Of a stretch of 64,000 nucleotides of DNA, positions 34,201 through 41,461 are shown piece by piece. How positions within the stretch are numbered: position 1 is the first letter of the stretch; each line of letters begins with the position of its first letter. A program made the position numbers and the translations under genes. Source of the stretch: Nonomuraea indica (lineage in GTDB: Bacteria > Actinomycetota > Actinomycetes > Streptosporangiales > Streptosporangiaceae); contig NZ_KZ559474.1 of NCBI RefSeq assembly GCF_002850745.1, positions 176,071 through 240,070 on the forward strand, read 5' to 3'. The notes under the pieces were generated by a model. The model worked only from the letters and a program-made list of their open reading frames with translations, did no database searches and was not told the DNA's origin.

Positions 34201-34375
34201 CCTGGCGCCGGGTGGGGCCGAGGTCGTCGAGCCGGGCCAGTTGCGCGCGGCCGGCCGGCGGGCCTACCTCGCCCTCGCCGGCGTCGTGGTGGCGGGTTTC
34301 GCGGCGCAGACCGTCCGACCGAGCGAAGAGGAGATGGCGAGTGACCCCCCGGGCACGAGAATCGGTGAGCGATAG
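31283..34375 (+). CDS. TcpE-MinD fusion protein of the secretion locus
   Basis: 1030 residues. N-terminus (1-130) is TcpE-like: TYTNIWRIEKRLYKLYDLRLP, two membrane helices (about 30-75), then TWLSTRPVIEGKRLTELL and ITFAGRVWH. A disordered linker (about 140-720) contains 15 copies of a 6-residue AASEGR repeat and three APAAPA units. The C-terminus (about 765-1015) is a MinD/ParA-like domain: VVLGCTGGAGQSTTAL, DASSGRQTL, LAVVDPAAAL. The P-loop has Gln774 where the conserved lysine should be, so ATP hydrolysis is doubtful. GTG behind GAGGAGG. Confidence 0.78.
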   Translation: MDLPTYTNIWRIEKRLYKLYDLRLPMPLPIVWIGVFVGVFVPWSLLLVLVGVPVQMPWHVLFLVPPGIVTWLSTRPVIEGKRLTELLESQLRYLGQPRAWYRLAPSSEPETITFAGRVWHTSPAPVRVKKARKERAAQDAKQLAKQARKQRRRQAERAAGPREVRPAVAAAAAAAAQAPLAEPATGRALGAAPRRGTAPALGSTDPATQSTSATSAASATSATSATSAAGATRPASGTPAAPERATAGREVTGPLRWGELPLVSAHDNHPPTTAAPSHRRAGVAPDARDSAATPDASEGSETPAAGPDARGSAAESQVASETGDLAKSTAASESRAASEGRAASEGRAASEGRAASEGRAASEGRAASEGRAASEGGAASEGGAASEGGAASEGRAASEGRAASEGRAASEGRAASEGGSVSEARGVSENGEVSGRRGPESAGERRPAAGKPIDTEALRRLRRLAASADAQQPAPRHELPAPATRHAPEPPPPVVLPAVSVVAPSPSADDASTPEPPRYPSPEAPHDGDEVSTGHGTVSGASQDGGEASGGPEAVAASHDGGEAAGGQETATAVDGDEVSAGDEAAAVTHDSAAMARMQHRKGQPPRQHPSSTAGTEQVWPPRTSTAGSGHPTPAPGGPAEGEGATAAAPDDEHGTRPAADTVTPAAPAAPAAPAAPAAPAAGATRGRAGAGRAAVSPVRALPSEGRREAQGRVRRVESVVGRDSGGWRRIAQVVVGGGGVRTDGSEIDEARARGVFGGSRRIVVLGCTGGAGQSTTALMLGHTLAGHRDDKVIAVDASSGRQTLTSRIDPETPETLTSLLSGLDRVSGYLSMRGYTSRTPSGLEVIGSDSDADAERRLADRTLLSDHRLGQVMHLLDRHYKLAVVDPAAALAARVLPYADQLVLVVPASEEASEAVAMTYEWLDGHGCADLRRRAVMVVNGVSRRSMADVEQAEAVARGRCRAIVRVPWEDDLAPGGAEVVEPGQLRAAGRRAYLALAGVVVAGFAAQTVRPSEEEMASDPPGTRIGER
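32270..32539 (+). repeat. 15 tandem copies of an 18-bp coding repeat
   Basis: Fifteen units of GCCGCTTCCGAGGGCCGG and variants, exactly 18 bp each, encoding (AASEGR/G)n. Variation is limited to synonymous TTC/TTT-type changes and R/G at one position. This indicates recent expansion by slippage. The frame is kept whatever the copy number. Confidence 0.95.
33275..33328 (+). repeat. Three exact 18-bp repeats encoding Ala/Pro
   Basis: CCCGCCGCTCCGGCAGCG three times in direct tandem, in the linker just before the MinD-like domain. Confidence 0.9.
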
Positions 34376-34419
34376 GTGAACACGCGAGCAGGGGCCAGTT
34401 CATGCGCTGAGGGGGCGGT

Positions 34420-36894
34420 ATGAGCAGGGCGTCCCGGGCGCACCAGCGCCTGGCGGTCCGCTACTTCGACGACCGCATCCTGCTCACGGACACCAGCGCC
34501 TGGGCCTACTTCCGCCTGCCGACGGTCAGCTACGAGTTCGTCACGCCGGAGGAGCGCGAGGCGCTGGCCACCAACATCACGATCGCGCTGGCCGCCATCA
34601 GGATGCCCGACGCCGAGGTGCATCTCAGGGTCGCCCACCGCGCCTATCCGGCGGCCGAGTGGGCCATGGCGCTCAACGGCACCTCCGACGAGGGGCCGGG
34701 CTGGCGCGACTACCTGGAGGAGATGTACCGCCACGTCTGGACCAAGGACTTCTGGTCCAAGGAGGTCTATCTCGGGGTGCGTCTCGGCCCGCGCGGCCGG
34801 CAGATCGGCGGCGGCGTGCTGTCGCAGCTGTTCGGCTTCTACCAGCGCACCGAGAAGGTGCTCGGCATCGACGACGACCACGTGCCCGACGGTGAGATCA
34901 GCCGCTGGACCGAGCACGCCGAACGGCTGGGCCGGGCGCTGGCCTCCAGCGCCCTGTACGCCAGGCACGCCACCTCCGTCGAGGTGGCGTGGCTGTTCCA
35001 GCACGCGGCGGCCGGAGCGCTCGGCGACCCGCCGCCGTCGGCGAGCCCCAAGCGGCGCTGGGGCAGGGGCGAGATCGAGTCGCTGGTCGAGGGCGAGATC
35101 CACAACGGCAGGTCGCTGCTGCGCATCGTGCAGCCGCAGGGCGACTCCTATGTGGCGCACATGTCGTTCGCCCGCTTCCCCGACCTCATGCCGTTCCCGG
35201 ACGGCGAGCCGTGGATGCACTTCGCCGACCAGCTCCCGTTCCCCGTGGAGATCTCGTCGCGGATGCGGCTCATCCCGCCGGTCAAGGCGTCCAAGGACGT
35301 CGCCCGCAAGCTGGCGCACGCCCGTGACATGGACATCCACATCCGCGAGGCCGGCGCGGAGGCGCCGCTCGCGCTGGCGGAGCAGATCGACGCCGCCCGC
35401 ATGCTCGAACACGGCATCACCAAGGAACGCCTGCCCTTCGTCTACGGCTGGCACCGGCTGATGGTCTCGGCCCCCACCGAGGACATCTGCGTGCAGCGGG
35501 TCGAGGCGGTCGTCGAGCACTACCGCGACATGGGCATCGACGTGGTCAACTCGACCGGCGACCAGTTCTCGCTGTTCTGCGAGGCGCTGCCGGGCGAGAA
35601 GGTGCGGGTCAACGCCTACGCCCAGCGCCAACCGCTGCGCACGATCGCGGGCGGCATGGCCACGGCCACCGTCGACCTCGGCGACCGGCTCGGCGAGGGC
35701 AGCGAGGGCTGGCTCGGCCCGTACATCGGGGAGACCGTCGGGCGGGCGCGCAGCATCGTGCACTTCGACCCGCTGGTGGCGGCCACCCGCAACCGGCCGA
35801 CGGCCATCGCGATCACCGGCGAGCCGGGCGGCGGCAAGACCACGCTGGCGCTGCTGATGATCTACCAGATGGCGCTGCGCGGCGTCACCGTCGCCGTGAT
35901 CGACCCGAAGGGCGACGCCGAGTCGCTCGTGCGGCTCCTGGAGAAGCGGGGGCGCAAGGCCAGGATCATCCCGCTCGGGTCGGCCGCGCCCGGCCTGCTC
36001 GACCCGTTCTCGTTCGGCGACGACATCGCGGCCAAGAAGACCATGGCCACCGAGACGCTGCGGCTGCTGCTGCCGCGCATGTCGGAGGAGCGCGAGTCGG
36101 CGATGATCCAGGCGGTCGCCGCCGTCTCCAACAGCCCCGACCCGTCGCTGGGCAAGGTCGTCGAGCATCTCGAACAGTCGGAGGACGCCGCCTCCAAGAA
36201 CCTCGGCGCGGTGCTCCGCTCCATGTCGGAGATGCACCTGGCCAGGCTCTGCTTCGACCCGTCGGGCGGCGAGCAGATCGACAGCGAGGGCTGGACGACG
36301 GTCTTCACGCTGGGCGGGCTGACGCTGCCCGACGTGGCGACCGGCCGTGACGACTACTCCTACGAGCAGCGGCTGTCGGTCGCGCTGCTCTACCTCGTCT
36401 CCCAGTTCGCCCGGCGGCTGATGAACGGCCTCGACCGGCGGGCGCCCAAGGCGATCTTCCTGGACGAGGCGTGGGCCATCACCTCCACGCCCGAGGGCGC
36501 CAAGCTGGTGCCGGAGGTCAGCCGGATGGGCCGCTCCCGCAACACCGCCCTCGTGCTGGTCTCGCAGAACGCGGGCGACCTGCTGAACGAGCAGGTCACC
36601 AACTGCCTGTCGTCGGTGTTCGCGTTCCGGTCCACCGAACGGGTGGAGGTGGAGCACGTCATGTCGCTGCTCGGGGTCGAGCCGTCGGAGGAGCACAAGG
36701 CGGTGCTGCGCTCGCTCGGCAACGGCGAGTGCGTCTTCCGCGACCTCGACGGCCGGGCGGGCCGCATCGCGGTGGACCTCATCTCCGAGGACCTGCTGCG
36801 CTGGCTTGACACCAATCCGACACACGACAAACCCGACGACAGCATGCATGATCTTCAAGGGGGAGTGGGCAGAGCGCAGGAGGTTCGGTCATGA
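34420..36894 (+). CDS. VirB4/TcpF-like conjugation ATPase
   Basis: 824 residues. N-terminal domain (about 1-420) as in VirB4/TraC-type ATPases; C-terminal RecA-like domain (about 440-800). Walker A GEPGGGKTT (Lys473), Walker B AIFLDEAW (Asp682-Glu683), and a Q-rich motif VLVSQNAGDL. It energises assembly of a type IV secretion channel and pilus-like structures in known systems. Unlike the neighbouring MinD-like domain, all ATPase residues are intact. The stop overlaps the next start (ATGA). Start ATG 34420; AGGGGGCGGT lies just upstream. Confidence 0.87.
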   Translation: MSRASRAHQRLAVRYFDDRILLTDTSAWAYFRLPTVSYEFVTPEEREALATNITIALAAIRMPDAEVHLRVAHRAYPAAEWAMALNGTSDEGPGWRDYLEEMYRHVWTKDFWSKEVYLGVRLGPRGRQIGGGVLSQLFGFYQRTEKVLGIDDDHVPDGEISRWTEHAERLGRALASSALYARHATSVEVAWLFQHAAAGALGDPPPSASPKRRWGRGEIESLVEGEIHNGRSLLRIVQPQGDSYVAHMSFARFPDLMPFPDGEPWMHFADQLPFPVEISSRMRLIPPVKASKDVARKLAHARDMDIHIREAGAEAPLALAEQIDAARMLEHGITKERLPFVYGWHRLMVSAPTEDICVQRVEAVVEHYRDMGIDVVNSTGDQFSLFCEALPGEKVRVNAYAQRQPLRTIAGGMATATVDLGDRLGEGSEGWLGPYIGETVGRARSIVHFDPLVAATRNRPTAIAITGEPGGGKTTLALLMIYQMALRGVTVAVIDPKGDAESLVRLLEKRGRKARIIPLGSAAPGLLDPFSFGDDIAAKKTMATETLRLLLPRMSEERESAMIQAVAAVSNSPDPSLGKVVEHLEQSEDAASKNLGAVLRSMSEMHLARLCFDPSGGEQIDSEGWTTVFTLGGLTLPDVATGRDDYSYEQRLSVALLYLVSQFARRLMNGLDRRAPKAIFLDEAWAITSTPEGAKLVPEVSRMGRSRNTALVLVSQNAGDLLNEQVTNCLSSVFAFRSTERVEVEHVMSLLGVEPSEEHKAVLRSLGNGECVFRDLDGRAGRIAVDLISEDLLRWLDTNPTHDKPDDSMHDLQGGVGRAQEVRS

Positions 36895-39284
36895 AGATCC
36901 GGCTACCCAGGCGGCTCTCGCTCGTCCTGGCCCTCATGGTGGGCGTGCTCGCGGTGCCGCTCGTGGTGGGCGGCTTCTCGCCCGCCGCCGCCGGCCCGTG
37001 CGACCTGTCGCCGCAGCTCACCCCCGAGATCGTCGGCAGCGGCGTCGACGGCATGGTCGCGCCGCCGGCGCGCGAGGACGGCGCCCCGGCGCCCGCCACC
37101 AACTACGCCCAGTTCGGCATGAGCGGGCAGTTCTGGCACACCTACGACCTCGGCTGCTCCGACATCGTCGCCGTCATGGGCAACGGCTGGGCCAACATGG
37201 TCTTCCTGTGGGCCAAGGCGATCGACCGGGTCACGATCACCACCTACCAGGCCGCCGCGACCGAGGGGCCACTCCAGTCGATCAAGGACGTCGTCGACGA
37301 CATCGTGACGAACCTGTCCGAGGCGATGTACTGGCCGTTCCTGCGCCCCATCGTCATCCTCGGCGCCATCTGGCTGGCCTGGTACGGCCTGATCCGCAAG
37401 CGGGCCACCACCACGGCCGAAGGCGTCATCTGGATGGTGCTCGCCGTCACGGTCGCCACCTGGTTCTTCAGCCGGCCCGGCGACTTCACCGGCCTGGGCA
37501 AGGTCGTCACCGACAAGACGGGCGAGGTGGTCAACTCCGCCTTCGCCGGCCTGCCCGGCGCGGGCGGCGCCTCCTGCCTGCCCGGCCCCGGCCAGACCGA
37601 TCCCGAAGTGAAGGCCGGCGGCTACGGCCAGGTGGGCACGCCCGGCGTCGACCAGAACGCCGACGCCCTGTGGTCCACGCTGGTCTGCAAGCCGTGGCTG
37701 GTCGGGATGTTCGGCACCGCCGACCCCAACGCGGCCGTCGTGCGCGACTTCGGCCGGACCATGCTGGAGATCCAGTCGATCCCGGCGCCGCAGGCCGGTC
37801 AGGCGGCCGCTGACCCGGCGGCTCACCAGGCCAGGTACGCCGAGGTCGCCGAGAAGCTGAAGGGCGACCCGCGCTTCGCCATCTTCCAGGGCAAGGACTG
37901 GACCAGCCGGCTGGGCGTGGCCATCGGCGCGCTCATCGCCGCCCTGATCGCCGGCGTGCTCATCTTCCTGGTGGCGGTGTCGCTGCTGGTGCTCAAGGTG
38001 GGCTTCCTGCTGCTGCTGATCCTCGGGCCGGTGTTCCTGCTGATCGGCGTGCATCCGGGCAGCGGGCGGATCATCGCGATGCGCTGGGTGGAGATGCTGG
38101 TCGGCACCCTGCTCAGGCAGGCCGTGCTGGCGCTCGTGCTCGGCGTGCTCGTGTACGGCTACGCGCTGATCATCTCGACCGCCATGCCGTGGGGGCTGCA
38201 GATCCTCTTCATGGCGCTGCTGACGATCGCGGTGTTCTTCTACCGCAGGCCGTTCCAGCATCTGTTCGCCTCCATGAACGGCCACACGCTGACCACCCGC
38301 ATGCTCGGCGAGGCGGCCAGCTCCCGGGTGCTGGAACGGTCGGCGGTCACGCTGCCGCCGGTGGCCTCGGCCCGGATCGGGCGCTGGGGCGTGCGCAAGG
38401 CGGAGCCGTTCATCCAGGCCGCGGCGACCGGAGCGGCGGCGGGCGGGGCCGCCTCCGCGGCCGTCGCGCAGGGCAGGGCGCGCGCCGAGGAGGGCGTCAC
38501 CGCCGGCACGCAGGCGGGCACCCGGGTGCCGGCCACGCCGGCGCCGCTCAACACCGACCAGCAGGGCGGCAAGGCGGGCACCCGGCACACGCCGGCGCCG
38601 CGGCCGGGCGCGGCGCCGCCGCTCAACCTGAACGGCACGCCGACCCGCAACCGGGGCGCGGCCGCGGCCGGGGGTTCCCGGCTCGCGGGCGGCGTCTCAC
38701 GGGCGGCCGGTGCGGGCGGGCCCTCCGGCGGCGGCTCGGCCGGCGTCTCGGGCGGTGCCTCAGGTGGCTCCGGCGGTTCGGGCGGGTCGGCCGGCTCCGG
38801 CGGTTCGGGCGCTTCGGGCGGCGCGGGCTGGTTCGGCGGCCGGTCGGGCGGCGGCTGGGCCCCGCGCGGCGGCACGGTCCGCTCCGGCGGATCCTCCCGG
38901 TCCGGCGGGTCCAGGCCCGGCGGCACCCGGTCGGGTGGAGGCATCTTCGGCGGTTCGGGCTCCGGCTCGGGCGGTTCGGGCGGGTCCCGGTCGGGCGGCG
39001 GGCTGTTCGGCGGGGGCTCCCGGTCCGGCGGCTCGGGGTCCGGCAGGCCGCGCTCGGGCGGGTCCGGCTCGACCGGCTCGATCGGTTCGACCGGTTCGGG
39101 CTGGGGCGGTGGCGGATCACGGTCGGGCGGCGGCGTCTTCGGCGGCTCCTCCCGCGGGGACGCGCCGTCGCGGTCCGCCGAGCCGCCGCCCCTGTGGCTG
39201 CCCAGCCGGCGAGGCAACGGCTCGGGCGGTGACGAGCCGCCGGTGCCGTTCTGGCTCAAGCCGAGCAGTCAGGACCGAGACTGA
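36891..39284 (+). CDS. VirB6/TrbL-like polytopic membrane protein
   Basis: 797 residues. Signal peptide (about 1-34), extracellular stretch with paired cysteines, then about six to eight membrane helices between residues 140 and 460, including the long segment with LLVLKVGFLLLLILGPVFLLIG. The C-terminal third (about 530-790) is Gly/Ser/Arg low complexity (GGSGGSGGS and SRSGG repeats). This is the plan of the VirB6/TrbL (TcpH) channel component with a cytoplasmic tail. The start overlaps the VirB4 stop (ATGA). Confidence 0.82.
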   Translation: MKIRLPRRLSLVLALMVGVLAVPLVVGGFSPAAAGPCDLSPQLTPEIVGSGVDGMVAPPAREDGAPAPATNYAQFGMSGQFWHTYDLGCSDIVAVMGNGWANMVFLWAKAIDRVTITTYQAAATEGPLQSIKDVVDDIVTNLSEAMYWPFLRPIVILGAIWLAWYGLIRKRATTTAEGVIWMVLAVTVATWFFSRPGDFTGLGKVVTDKTGEVVNSAFAGLPGAGGASCLPGPGQTDPEVKAGGYGQVGTPGVDQNADALWSTLVCKPWLVGMFGTADPNAAVVRDFGRTMLEIQSIPAPQAGQAAADPAAHQARYAEVAEKLKGDPRFAIFQGKDWTSRLGVAIGALIAALIAGVLIFLVAVSLLVLKVGFLLLLILGPVFLLIGVHPGSGRIIAMRWVEMLVGTLLRQAVLALVLGVLVYGYALIISTAMPWGLQILFMALLTIAVFFYRRPFQHLFASMNGHTLTTRMLGEAASSRVLERSAVTLPPVASARIGRWGVRKAEPFIQAAATGAAAGGAASAAVAQGRARAEEGVTAGTQAGTRVPATPAPLNTDQQGGKAGTRHTPAPRPGAAPPLNLNGTPTRNRGAAAAGGSRLAGGVSRAAGAGGPSGGGSAGVSGGASGGSGGSGGSAGSGGSGASGGAGWFGGRSGGGWAPRGGTVRSGGSSRSGGSRPGGTRSGGGIFGGSGSGSGGSGGSRSGGGLFGGGSRSGGSGSGRPRSGGSGSTGSIGSTGSGWGGGGSRSGGGVFGGSSRGDAPSRSAEPPPLWLPSRRGNGSGGDEPPVPFWLKPSSQDRD

Positions 39285-39286
39285 CG

Positions 39287-39922
39287 ATGTCCACGACGGG
39301 TGACAAGCGAGGGCTCGCCTTCGCCGCCATCGTGGTGGTGATCGCGGCCGTCGGCATCTACCTCACCATGTGGCCGAGCTCCGGCGACGACGACGGCGAC
39401 GCCGGGAAGCCGGCGGCCGGCGCGACCTCGGCCGCGCCGCCGACGCCGCGCGGCACGCCCCTGGCGACCGCGAGCGGCGCGCCGTTCGACGTCTACTCCT
39501 ACCTGCCGATGACGAAGGAGCAGCTCGCCGCGGCCGCCGACCTGGCCGAGCGGTTCACCGCCGCGTACGGGACGTTCCGCTACGACGAGGACCCCGCCGT
39601 CTACGCCGACCGGGTGAAGGTCTTCACCACGGCCGACTTCGGCAACGTGCTGGCCAGGACGCTCACCTCGCCCGGCAGTGTCGAGCAGAACCGTACCGAC
39701 GAGGTGGTCTCCACGACCACCGCCCGGCTGAAGTCGATCAGGTCGGTCGAGAAGACGTCCGTCGTCTTCGTCGTCACCGGCACGCAGCAGATCGCCGCCA
39801 AGAGCGGCGCCAAGCAGCTCGCCGCCGACTACGCGGTCACGGTGAGCCAGATGGGCACCGACTGGCGGGTCTTCGACCTGCAGCCCGCCGGTGAGGGCCA
39901 GGACGGGGACAGCGAGGGGTGA
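39287..39922 (+). CDS. Membrane-anchored TcpC/VirB8-like protein
   Basis: 211 residues. One N-terminal membrane helix (LAFAAIVVVIAAVGIYLTMW), a disordered linker, then an NTF2-like extracytoplasmic domain (about 75-200: AADLAERFTAAYGTFRYDE, SVVFVVTGTQQI, YAVTVSQMGTDWRVFDLQP). It resembles the first gene of the locus in shape more than in sequence. It sits 2 bp after the VirB6-like stop, and its own stop overlaps the next start (GTGA). Confidence 0.65.
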   Translation: MSTTGDKRGLAFAAIVVVIAAVGIYLTMWPSSGDDDGDAGKPAAGATSAAPPTPRGTPLATASGAPFDVYSYLPMTKEQLAAAADLAERFTAAYGTFRYDEDPAVYADRVKVFTTADFGNVLARTLTSPGSVEQNRTDEVVSTTTARLKSIRSVEKTSVVFVVTGTQQIAAKSGAKQLAADYAVTVSQMGTDWRVFDLQPAGEGQDGDSEG

Positions 39923-41010
39923 ACCTTTCCCGCACGCGCGTCGCCCTGCTGCTGGGCGCGGCCGGGGCGCTGCTGCTGGCGCTGGTCATCGTGTCGCCGG
40001 TGCTGTTAACGGGTGTCCCGTCGCTCGTCGGCGGCGGAGAGCAGCCCGACTGCTCCGGCGGCACCCGCGACGAGGAGGCCTCCGACCAGGCCGCCTCCGA
40101 CATCCCGGCCGACTACCTGGATCTGTACAGGGAGCACGGCGAGAAGGTCGGCGTGCAGTGGAACATCCTGGCCGCCGTCGGCAAGCGCGAGACCGACCAC
40201 GGCCGCTCCGACCTGCCGGGCGTCAAGAGCGGCACCAACTACGCGGGCGCGGCCGGGCCGATGCAGTTCCTGATCAGCACGTGGGGCGGCAAGGCGCGGA
40301 TCGACGTGTCGTCGCGGTTCAACGGCTACGCCTCCGACGGCGACGGCGACGGCATCGGCGACGTCTACAACCCGGCCGACGCCATCCTCGGCGCCGCCAG
40401 GATGCTCAAGCGCAACGGGGCGCCGGAGAACGTCCGCCGGGCGCTGTTCGTCTACAACCGGGCCTGGTGGTACGTCGACCAGGTCGAGGCGATCGCCAAA
40501 CGCTACGCCAAGTCCGGCGAGGTCCCGGTGCCGCCGCAGGCCGACGACTCGTGCGACGACCCGATCGTCGAGGCGGCGCCCAGCGACGTGGTCGCCAAGA
40601 TCCTCACGTACGCGCTGGCCCAGCGGGGCAAGCCGTACCTGTGGGGCGGCACCGGGCCCGACGCGTTCGACTGCTCGGGCATCATCTACGCGGCCTACCG
40701 GGCCGCCGGGCTGTCGATCCCGCGCACCACGTTCGTGCAGTGGCCGTTCGGGGTGAAGATCGAGCAGGGCAGCGAGCAGCCGGGTGACCTGGTGTTCTTC
40801 AACTCCGGCCCGGGTACGTCGGCCGACAACCCCGGCCATGTGGGGATGGTCGTGTCCAAGGGGAAGATGATCGAGGCGAGATGCCGGCTGTGCGGGCCGA
40901 TCAAGGTGACGGGGTACGAGACGAGGGGCAACATCGTGGGCTTCACCCGGCCGTTGCAGCACCCGGACGTGCAGGCGCAGCTCAAGAAGCTGCAGAGCGC
41001 GACGCTATGA
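39919..41010 (+). CDS. Bifunctional SLT lytic transglycosylase / NlpC-P60 peptidase
   Basis: Peptidoglycan hydrolase that opens the wall for the secretion channel, as TcpG and VirB1-like proteins do. 363 residues. N-terminal membrane helix (about 8-32), SLT domain (about 65-200; catalytic Glu91 in GKRETDHG, GAAGPMQFL), an acidic loop DGDGDGIGD, then NlpC/P60 (about 220-345) with Cys252 (FDCSG) and His307 (PGHVG). GTG start overlaps the previous stop; its own stop overlaps the NUDIX start. Confidence 0.9.
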   Translation: MNLSRTRVALLLGAAGALLLALVIVSPVLLTGVPSLVGGGEQPDCSGGTRDEEASDQAASDIPADYLDLYREHGEKVGVQWNILAAVGKRETDHGRSDLPGVKSGTNYAGAAGPMQFLISTWGGKARIDVSSRFNGYASDGDGDGIGDVYNPADAILGAARMLKRNGAPENVRRALFVYNRAWWYVDQVEAIAKRYAKSGEVPVPPQADDSCDDPIVEAAPSDVVAKILTYALAQRGKPYLWGGTGPDAFDCSGIIYAAYRAAGLSIPRTTFVQWPFGVKIEQGSEQPGDLVFFNSGPGTSADNPGHVGMVVSKGKMIEARCRLCGPIKVTGYETRGNIVGFTRPLQHPDVQAQLKKLQSATL

Positions 41011-41399
41011 CCGTGGTCGTGGTGGCGGCGGCGATCGTCGCCCAGGGTGACCGGGTCCTCGCCGCGCAGCGGGCCGAGCCGCCGGCGCTGGCGGGCGGCT
41101 GGGAGTTCCCCGGAGGCAAGGTGGACCCGGGGGAGAGCGAGCACGAGGCGCTCGTCCGGGAGTGCCGCGAGGAGCTCGGGGTGGAGATCTCCGTGGGCGC
41201 CCGGATCGGCGGTGACTTCGCACTGGCCGACGGGTACGTGCTGCGGGTCTGGCTGGCCACGGTGGCGGCCGGCACGCCGGAGGCGAAGGAGCATCTGGCG
41301 CTGCGCTGGCTGGGGCCGGAGGAGTACTACGACGTGGCCTGGCTGGGCGCCGACCTGCCGGTCATGGAGGCCGTGGAGAGCGCGCTGCGACAGGGCTAG
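41007..41399 (+). CDS. NUDIX hydrolase (MutT-like)
   Basis: 130 residues with a perfect NUDIX box, GGKVDPGESEHEALVRECREELGV (about 36-59; GX5EX7REUXEEXGU). Close to the short MutT/8-oxo-dGTPase or CTP-pyrophosphohydrolase group (ALAGGWEFPGGK). It may sanitise nucleotide pools or hydrolyse another nucleoside diphosphate compound. The ATG overlaps the stop of the wall hydrolase (ATGA), so it is translationally coupled to the secretion operon, an unusual setting. Confidence 0.9.
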   Translation: MTVVVVAAAIVAQGDRVLAAQRAEPPALAGGWEFPGGKVDPGESEHEALVRECREELGVEISVGARIGGDFALADGYVLRVWLATVAAGTPEAKEHLALRWLGPEEYYDVAWLGADLPVMEAVESALRQG

Positions 41400-41410
41400 A
41401 GTGTCACTCT
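41398..41410. promoter_or_regulatory. 13-bp palindrome after the NUDIX stop
   Basis: AGAGTG-T-CACTCT, perfect 6-bp arms, overlapping the NUDIX stop codon and 50 bp before the next gene. TAACAT follows at 41414-41419 as a possible -10. It could be an operator for the surface-protein gene. Confidence 0.3.
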
Positions 41411-41461
41411 GTGTAACATTACGAGTGTCGAGAGTTATTTGTCGCCGCCGGGGGGAAGCGC

